A stretch of 56,750 bases of DNA from Candidatus Abzuiibacterium crystallinum (GTDB lineage: Bacteria > Omnitrophota > Omnitrophia > Omnitrophales > Abzuiibacteriaceae), in NCBI GenBank assembly GCA_002787155.1, contig PCVY01000040.1, positions 15,586 to 72,335 on the forward strand, read 5' to 3'. Positions 52,501-56,750 of the stretch are shown piece by piece. The notes beneath the pieces were generated by a model. That model saw nothing but the letters and a program-made list of their open reading frames with translations, had not been told where the DNA came from and ran no database searches. The position numbers and the translations under genes are program-made. Within the stretch, counting starts at the first letter, position 1. Each line of letters begins with the position of its first letter.

Positions 52501-52971
52501 TTATGATTTTTCTGTGTCTTTAGACTGCTTGTATACTTCTTTTGGATCAAACACTTTTTGACTGTTTATTTTCAATTGAATAGGTTGTTTTGACCGGCCG
52601 AATGAGCCCGTCGGTACCACTCGATAAAAACAGGAACGATAACCCACATGACAACTGGCATCGCCTATTTGATCAACGCGTAACCAAATACAGTCTTGGT
52701 CACAATCGATCAATATCTCGCGAATTTTTTGAATGTGACCGCTTTCCTCACCCTTATGCCACAGCTTCTTGCGGCTCCGGCTGTAATAAACGGCTTCACC
52801 CATCTCGATCGACTTTGCTAAAGCCTCTTGGTTCATATAAGCCTGCATCAAAATCGTCCCGGACGCGTAATCTGATGTCACAACGGGAATCAGGCCCTCC
52901 TGGTCAAACTTGGGACTAAAATCAGTCCCTTCTTCTATTTGTGTCTTACTGCCGCGTGTTCCAAAAATCAT
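52501..52971 (-). CDS. hisI: Phosphoribosyl-AMP cyclohydrolase
   Basis: 156 residues. Opens the adenine ring of PR-AMP in histidine synthesis. Conserved segments: ILMQAYMNQEAL (about 41-52), YYSRSRKKLWHKGEESGH (about 62-79), the Asp cluster DCDQDCIWLRV (about 89-99) for Mg/Zn, and SCHVGYRSCFYR. No HisE domain is fused and no other his gene is in the window. The extra C-terminal tail (about 125-156) is Lys-rich and unlike the core enzyme. Confidence 0.94.
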   Translation of the reverse strand: MIFGTRGSKTQIEEGTDFSPKFDQEGLIPVVTSDYASGTILMQAYMNQEALAKSIEMGEAVYYSRSRKKLWHKGEESGHIQKIREILIDCDQDCIWLRVDQIGDASCHVGYRSCFYRVVPTGSFGRSKQPIQLKINSQKVFDPKEVYKQSKDTEKS

Positions 52972-52978
52972 TTTCTAC

Positions 52979-53161
52979 CTATTCGGTTGCTTGATCAGGC
53001 CTTTTTAAGAAAGGCGTATTATACAATATGACGCAAGTCTGGCTCTGAGAAATACCCATTCCACACCTTAAATTGCCCTCTTGACGTGCCCCGAGCAGCG
53101 AATCAAGTTGCATATCATAATGACTTTTGGCCGAATGGCAAGAAATTATTCCGAGCACCAA
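52979..53161 (-). pseudogene. Possible remnant of a small lipoprotein gene
   Basis: A 60-codon frame lies between hisI and the next gene. It contains GIISCHSAKSHYDMQLDSLLG, in which the Cys and following QLDSLLG resemble the start of small lipoproteins. The hydrophobic part before the Cys is too short for a signal and only TTG/GTG starts exist. It could be a decayed gene, or chance. Low confidence. Confidence 0.2.
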
Positions 53162-53170
53162 AAAGGAACT

Positions 53171-53818
53171 TTAATGATGGTGAGAGTGGGGAAAATGCTG
53201 ATTATCCGGATTTGATTTTCCCACAAATAGAATAGGGAAAGCAATGTCACTTAAGCAGCAAGGCAACCAAACAGCTATGAAGAGAAATATCGTTAACGCG
53301 AAGGCGATTGACCAGGTGAGCCCGCTTTCTAACGCCATCAGCATATGGAAAAGTGAGGCGCCTGTACTCAAAAGCACGTGCCCGGCATGAGGTACTTTGG
53401 TTTGCGGCCAACGATAAGCAATGGCAATGCCTAATAAAGCCAAAGGATTCACTAACCACCAAGCTTCTAGAAATCCAATGTGGAGATGGGTGTGCGGCAA
53501 TGCAAGCCACCGTTCACCGATATAGGGAATTACAGAATCACTTAAGGTGGCAATTCCAATAGAGCCAAAATATCCGACTAAGACCAGCGCTATTCGATTG
53601 CACTGATGGCGATTGGCCGCGCAGGTGTGTAATTGATACATAGAAGCCGTCACCATCGCGCTCAAAAGCACATGGCCCGGATGGAGCACATAAAAAGCGA
53701 AGTAAGAAACTTCCTTGGGAATGCGGTACAAAAAAGCCGCTATGGCAATGCCGCTTGCAGCACCCAAGAGCGTAAAAGGGGCGTGATTTTTAAGTTCTTG
53801 ACCAATCAGTTTTAGCAT
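53171..53818 (-). CDS. Multi-span membrane protein with a histidine-rich tail
   Basis: About 215 residues from the ATG at 53818 (a TTG at 53881 would add 21 residues and nearly touch the upstream stop). Six or seven hydrophobic segments. The sequence repeats HPGHVLLSAMVTASMYQLH in the first half and HAGHVLLSTGASLFHMLMAL in the second, a sign of internal duplication with membrane-embedded His. The tail ends HFPHSHHH. Membrane histidines and a His tail suggest metal or haem handling, by inference. I do not recognise the family. It follows the DUF2231 gene on the same strand. Confidence 0.65.
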   Translation of the reverse strand: MLKLIGQELKNHAPFTLLGAASGIAIAAFLYRIPKEVSYFAFYVLHPGHVLLSAMVTASMYQLHTCAANRHQCNRIALVLVGYFGSIGIATLSDSVIPYIGERWLALPHTHLHIGFLEAWWLVNPLALLGIAIAYRWPQTKVPHAGHVLLSTGASLFHMLMALESGLTWSIAFALTIFLFIAVWLPCCLSDIAFPILFVGKSNPDNQHFPHSHHH

Positions 53819-53884
53819 GGTGCGTACTTTATACGAACTGTTTTTGACATGCAAGCGAATTAAAGGCGTGTTGGCCGGCAAACA

Positions 53885-54289
53885 TTAAAAGTGGTAAACC
53901 AAATCGCCGCCCAAATCCGCCGTCACCGCTACCATGACTAAACTCAAAAGGCCGCTTCCCCACAACCAAACTGGGCGAGCCGATTCCCGTTGAATGGTGT
54001 ATCGCCAAACAAAGAACCGTATTGAATTAATCGCTAGAACAGCAACGGCTGAGAAAAAATGATTTCTCACAATGCTTGTAATACCGCCGGCGTCAATATA
54101 ACCGGCAATCATGGCAACGGGTGTCATGATAAAAGCGCATTTAAAAGTGAGATAAGCGAAACGAGAAAAGTATCCGTCTTTTTTAAATAACCAAATTGAT
54201 AACAAGAGAAATTCAAAACAATACAATGCGATCGGAAAATGAACCAGCATGGGGTGAAAAAAGAAATGGGAAGCATGCTGGTGTTCCAT
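53885..54289 (-). CDS. DUF2231-family membrane protein
   Basis: 134 residues with four membrane segments. HFFFHPMLVHFPIALY near the start and ADLGGDLVYHF at the end are the DUF2231 signature, with conserved His that could bind haem or metal. The function is unknown. It precedes the His-rich membrane protein gene and may act with it. Confidence 0.82.
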   Translation of the reverse strand: MEHQHASHFFFHPMLVHFPIALYCFEFLLLSIWLFKKDGYFSRFAYLTFKCAFIMTPVAMIAGYIDAGGITSIVRNHFFSAVAVLAINSIRFFVWRYTIQRESARPVWLWGSGLLSLVMVAVTADLGGDLVYHF

Positions 54290-54412
54290 ATTAATCAGTA
54301 TAGCGCTTAGAAAACGCCATGTCTAGCGATGGCCGAGTGGAAATTAAGTCTAAAGCCTCCGCGAAGGAAACCATTGCTAAACCTTGCGGGAAATTCAAAG
54401 ACGGATGAAAAA

Positions 54413-54787
54413 TTACTGACGCTGGCCTTCGACAAACCAATCGAATAGACCTTTGGCGCCGGGTACTTTAGGGATCATCTTCTTGCCTTCTGCAGATTTT
54501 TTGACGTGCTTGGCAGTATTAATTTCCTCATACTTTAGTTCGTGCTTAATCGTATAAGCACCCATCAGAATAAAAATAATACCCCCTAGAATGTACAACC
54601 TAATCGATAACCGCCTCAGACCCTTAATGGCTTCCAATTGCATTTCTTCCGGTAATTTTTCCCACTTCCGCGAATTGGGAATTAAAGGGAGGCGAGGATA
54701 CAAGTGGATCAATATCGGAATAATAATCGAAAGTGAGATACCAATTAAAATAAAGACGGTACCAAAACTTGAACTTCCGCTATGCAT
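54413..54787 (-). CDS. Small membrane protein, unknown
   Basis: 124 residues with two hydrophobic segments (about 8-28 and 63-81) separated by a basic/acidic loop (SRKWEKLPEEMQLEAIKG). The C-terminal 40 residues are Lys-rich and presumably cytoplasmic. I do not recognise the family. It sits in a run of small membrane-protein genes on the minus strand, with no obvious ribosome-binding site. Confidence 0.6.
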   Translation of the reverse strand: MHSGSSSFGTVFILIGISLSIIIPILIHLYPRLPLIPNSRKWEKLPEEMQLEAIKGLRRLSIRLYILGGIIFILMGAYTIKHELKYEEINTAKHVKKSAEGKKMIPKVPGAKGLFDWFVEGQRQ

Positions 54788-54851
54788 TTAAACTCTCCCA
54801 TCAAATAAAATCGAGTCATTTACGTGATGCGTAAAATTGACAAAAGATCTA

Positions 54852-54986
54852 TTATTTTTTTTGTTCTTTTGCTGTCGTTTGTTTTTCATACTGTTGATGG
54901 GCTGTGACACTGGCTTTATTGATAAAATAAAACCCTATCATCACGATAATGAGGGCAATCACCACACTAAAAATACACCCTTTCAT
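54852..54986 (-). CDS. 44-residue single-TM protein
   Basis: Translating the minus strand from the ATG at 54986 gives MKGCIFSVVIALIIVMIGFY, then FINKASVTAHQQYEKQ and a Lys-rich tail, ending in TAA at 54852. GGCAGG lies about ten bases upstream. It has one membrane helix (about 5-22) and a polar tail, as in many real small membrane proteins. It is too short for default gene callers. Its position in the run of membrane-protein genes on the same strand supports it. Confidence 0.5.
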   Translation of the reverse strand: MKGCIFSVVIALIIVMIGFYFINKASVTAHQQYEKQTTAKEQKK

Positions 54987-55049
54987 AGATTTAACCTGCC
55001 TTTAGCTGTACTTTATTTAACTGAGCCATCGGGGAAACTCCCCGACCCA

Positions 55050-55433
55050 TCATTTAACTAAGAAATAAATCGCAATCCCTATCCCAATGATGGCGGCAAT
55101 GGTGACATAAAAAAGAACAACTTCCGATTCCTGAACTTTTTTCCTGACCACCGGATCTTCTTTAGAATGTTTTTCATATAGCGTTTGGATCACGTAACTT
55201 TCTGCCTTCAGCATTCCTTCGGCTTCTGCTTTATCTTTGGCGGATATTTCACCCGCGTATTTCTTCCCAGCCTGATCTGTTGCGAAACAAAAAAAAGTCT
55301 TTAACCCGGCGCCTGAACTATTTTCCGTTGGCTGAAGTTTAATTTGATTTTCGGGTGCAATTGGTGTTCCGCATTGACTGCACTTGGTTGCACCCGCTTC
55401 AATTTGTGCTGCACAAGTACGACACGAACTCAT
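55050..55433 (-). CDS. Zinc-ribbon membrane protein with a GspF/PilC-like segment
   Basis: 127 residues. An N-terminal zinc ribbon (CRTC...CSQC, about 4-21) is followed by a segment (about 46-85: FCFATDQAGKKYAGEIS then AKDKAEAEGMLKAESYVIQT) that resembles the start of GspF/PilC platform proteins of type II secretion and type IV pili. One TM lies at the C-terminus (about 104-125). The combination is odd; it could be a small regulator or partner of a secretion system. The stop is ten bases from the TrmJ-like stop region. Confidence 0.65.
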   Translation of the reverse strand: MSSCRTCAAQIEAGATKCSQCGTPIAPENQIKLQPTENSSGAGLKTFFCFATDQAGKKYAGEISAKDKAEAEGMLKAESYVIQTLYEKHSKEDPVVRKKVQESEVVLFYVTIAAIIGIGIAIYFLVK

Positions 55434-55443
55434 TGATCCTCTT

Positions 55444-56217
55444 TTACCTGTTGATACACCTTGTTATGTTATCGATATTATCGCCATTTTCTTTAAGGTT
55501 AATAAGACGAAGCAATAAGGCTTTAAACATATGGTATTCCCGCTTTTCCAGACCAGCTCTACGAATAAAGTTGGCAATATTGACTTCTGTGCGTCTGAGT
55601 AAATCTGCTCTCGGAGAAGTTCCGTAACCTAATTGAATGAGTGAAACCGAAAAAAGCCGGATCAAATCATCAAATTCTTCAGGGGTCGCATAAAATCTTT
55701 CGGGCTTTCTCGATTGAAATTGAAGAGACCCAAGATGGGTAACAATGGCAAAAAGCGTAACGGCCACCGCATGTGAAAGATTGAGAGATGAGTACGTTTC
55801 ACTAGTCGGGATAGTCACCAACTCGTGACAAAAACTTAGTTCTTCGTTTGAGAGACCGTTTTTTTCATTTCCAAAAATGAGAGCCACTTTTTGCTCATGA
55901 GCAACCTCGCAGATTCTTGCAATGGCATGATGAATGGACCTCGGCTCCCCGCGCCATCTTCCCTGCCTTCGTGTAAAACCAACCGTCAAGGCAGCGCCGC
56001 GAATAGTTCCCTGAAGAGATTCTGACACTTCTGCTTCATCCAATATTTCTTTCGCATGCCAGCCCAAAGTGTACGCCTCTTGGCTTTGATGGGGACCGCA
56101 GTTAACCAAACTTAAGCGGTTAAAGCCAAAATTCTTCATCACGCGGGCAATTTGCCCGATGTTAGCCGGGTTTTCTGCGCGAGCCAGTATGATATGAAAA
56201 TTATCAGAAGGGTTCAT
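55444..56217 (-). CDS. TrmJ-like SPOUT RNA methyltransferase
   Basis: About 257 residues from the ATG at 56217, whose product begins like known TrmJ proteins; an ATG at 56238 would add seven residues. SPOUT motifs: NPANIGQIARVMKNFGF (motif 1), ALIFGNEKNGLSNEEL (motif 2) and TIPTSETYSSLNLSHAVAVTLF (motif 3, knotted SAM site). TrmJ makes 2'-O-methyl at tRNA position 32; the exact target here is inferred. It is downstream of the tRNA-Tyr gene. Confidence 0.88.
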   Translation of the reverse strand: MNPSDNFHIILARAENPANIGQIARVMKNFGFNRLSLVNCGPHQSQEAYTLGWHAKEILDEAEVSESLQGTIRGAALTVGFTRRQGRWRGEPRSIHHAIARICEVAHEQKVALIFGNEKNGLSNEELSFCHELVTIPTSETYSSLNLSHAVAVTLFAIVTHLGSLQFQSRKPERFYATPEEFDDLIRLFSVSLIQLGYGTSPRADLLRRTEVNIANFIRRAGLEKREYHMFKALLLRLINLKENGDNIDNITRCINR

Positions 56218-56376
56218 GAAGTTTAATTCCAGTTCCATGCAAGTTTTGCCAATAAGTATCGATGGTTAAACTTTGCTGCGTTGTACCGTTTACACGCACA
56301 GCTTCGCAGGCGTTCTTCGTTCTAGGGCAGAACTTGTTCTTCGAAACTCCCGCGTTAAGCGCGGAGCGAAGAAGAA

Positions 56377-56459
56377 TGGGGAGTGAAGGATTCGAACCTT
56401 CGAAGGCCTAAGCCAACAGATTTACAGTCTGTCCCCTTTGTCCACTTGGGTAACTCCCC
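56377..56459 (-). tRNA. tRNA-Tyr (anticodon GTA)
   Basis: On the minus strand the gene reads GGGGAGT at the 5' end (56459) and ACTCCCCA at the 3' end (56377). Stem-loops include the anticodon loop CTGTAAA within CAGACTGTAAATCTG and a long variable arm, as expected of tRNA-Tyr. 83 nucleotides; CCA is not encoded. Confidence 0.97.
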
Positions 56460-56466
56460 GTGAGGA

Positions 56467-56561
56467 CGACGACTATCTCATGTCGTCGCCGAACGCACTT
56501 GAGACATCGGTCTCAAGTGCCATGAATTTGATTCGCCTCACCGAAACGGTCGGTTTCGGTG
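56467..56561. other. Three consecutive hairpins between tRNA-Thr and tRNA-Tyr
   Basis: The 139-base tRNA spacer contains three perfect inverted repeats. CGACGAC/GTCGTCG is at 56467-56488 (7 bp). GCACTTGAGAC/GTCTCAAGTGC is at 56495-56520 (11 bp, ATCG loop). CACCGAAAC/GTTTCGGTG is at 56539-56561 (9 bp). They would all be in the same transcript as the two tRNAs. They could be processing signals or a small structured RNA. Confidence 0.6.
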
Positions 56562-56598
56562 CCATTCCCCACTCGGCCCGTTTGGCCTCGTGCGGTCA

Positions 56599-56673
56599 TG
56601 GAGCTGGCGGAGGGATTTGAACCCCCGACATGCTGTTTACAAAACAGCTGCTCTACCCCTGAGCTACGCCAGC
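56599..56673 (-). tRNA. tRNA-Thr (anticodon TGT)
   Basis: On the minus strand it starts GCTGGCG (56673) and ends CGCCAGCT followed by an encoded CCA (56601-56599). The anticodon stem GCTGT/ACAGC holds loop TTTGTAA, giving TGT. It is close to consensus bacterial tRNA-Thr. It is the first gene of a Thr-Tyr tRNA transcript. Confidence 0.97.
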
Positions 56674-56750
56674 GTCAAAATACTTTGAAATAACAAAATA
56701 ACATTGATAAATTTTTGACGCAGCCCCAAAGCTTCATCAAACCATTTTAA

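Noticed and set aside
1..56750. CRISPR arrays, rRNA genes, complete insertion sequences, replication origin.
   Set aside because: No regularly spaced direct repeats, no rRNA-like sequence, no transposase reading frame and no DnaA-box cluster were seen on reading through.

Overview
The window reads as a chromosomal segment of a Gram-negative (diderm) bacterium with moderate GC. My best guess is a member of the Omnitrophota/PVC group. The grounds are outer-membrane beta-barrel proteins, type IV-pilin-like proteins, many exported proteins of unknown function, and two very large secreted multidomain proteins. That assignment is inference from gene content, because no rRNA gene is present. Almost every base is accounted for by closely packed genes. 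No prophage, insertion sequence with a transposase, or CRISPR array is visible. Small palindromic repeats and one stranded phage-type gene (YopX family) are the only mobile-type traces.

Layout: 1-42 is the 5' part of a tRNA-Gly gene cut by the window edge. 105-5378 holds a DUF1189 membrane protein, a secreted EF-hand protein with an exact 10-residue repeat, and a minus-strand group of rluA-like, a small Cys-rich exported protein, thyA, folA and a DUF1223 protein. 5423-14668 is a 3,081-residue secreted giant protein carrying membrane segments, an FHA domain, a repeated small module and a complete-looking L-asparaginase. 15060-17674 encodes a lone response-regulator receiver and a membrane-anchored diguanylate cyclase. 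17678-19255 is an exported fusion of Memo and AMMECR1 domains. 19327-24393 is a second giant secreted protein (1,688 residues). 24555-27994 has pyrE, an SDR protein and a TMTC-like membrane/TPR protein. 28046-30761 has the YopX protein, a TetA-like MFS transporter and a deoxyhypusine-synthase-like enzyme. 30952-33808 is a plus-strand set of three pilin/pilus-type proteins and an exported helical-repeat protein. 33814-35944 is aguB-aguA, 36048-38443 is a DHH phosphoesterase and mgtE, and 38517-40595 is a Nudix hydrolase and homospermidine synthase. 40757-46331 is metH, a diadenylate cyclase, a SPOR protein and DUF423. 46418-49905 has two envelope proteins and a REC-PAS-PAS protein. 49977-56217 has housekeeping enzymes (bisphosphate nucleotidase, oligoribonuclease, hisI, TrmJ-like methyltransferase), a Trm112-like protein, a DksA-like protein without its zinc cysteines, and several small membrane proteins. 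56377-56673 holds tRNA-Tyr and tRNA-Thr.

Genes that plausibly work together: agmatine is converted to putrescine by AguA and AguB, and putrescine can feed homospermidine synthase and the deoxyhypusine-synthase-like enzyme. ThyA and FolA form the dTMP/tetrahydrofolate cycle. Both c-di-GMP and c-di-AMP synthesis are encoded.

The most unusual signal is a short peptide motif, [R/K/H]-[S/A]-E-[L/F]-R. It occurs 11 times in the first giant protein and 3 times in the second. It falls at the joints between dissimilar domains, is encoded by different synonymous codons each time, and is found in no other protein of the window. It looks like a protein-level signal, for example for processing of secreted polyproteins. 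I know of no description of it, but I could not search.
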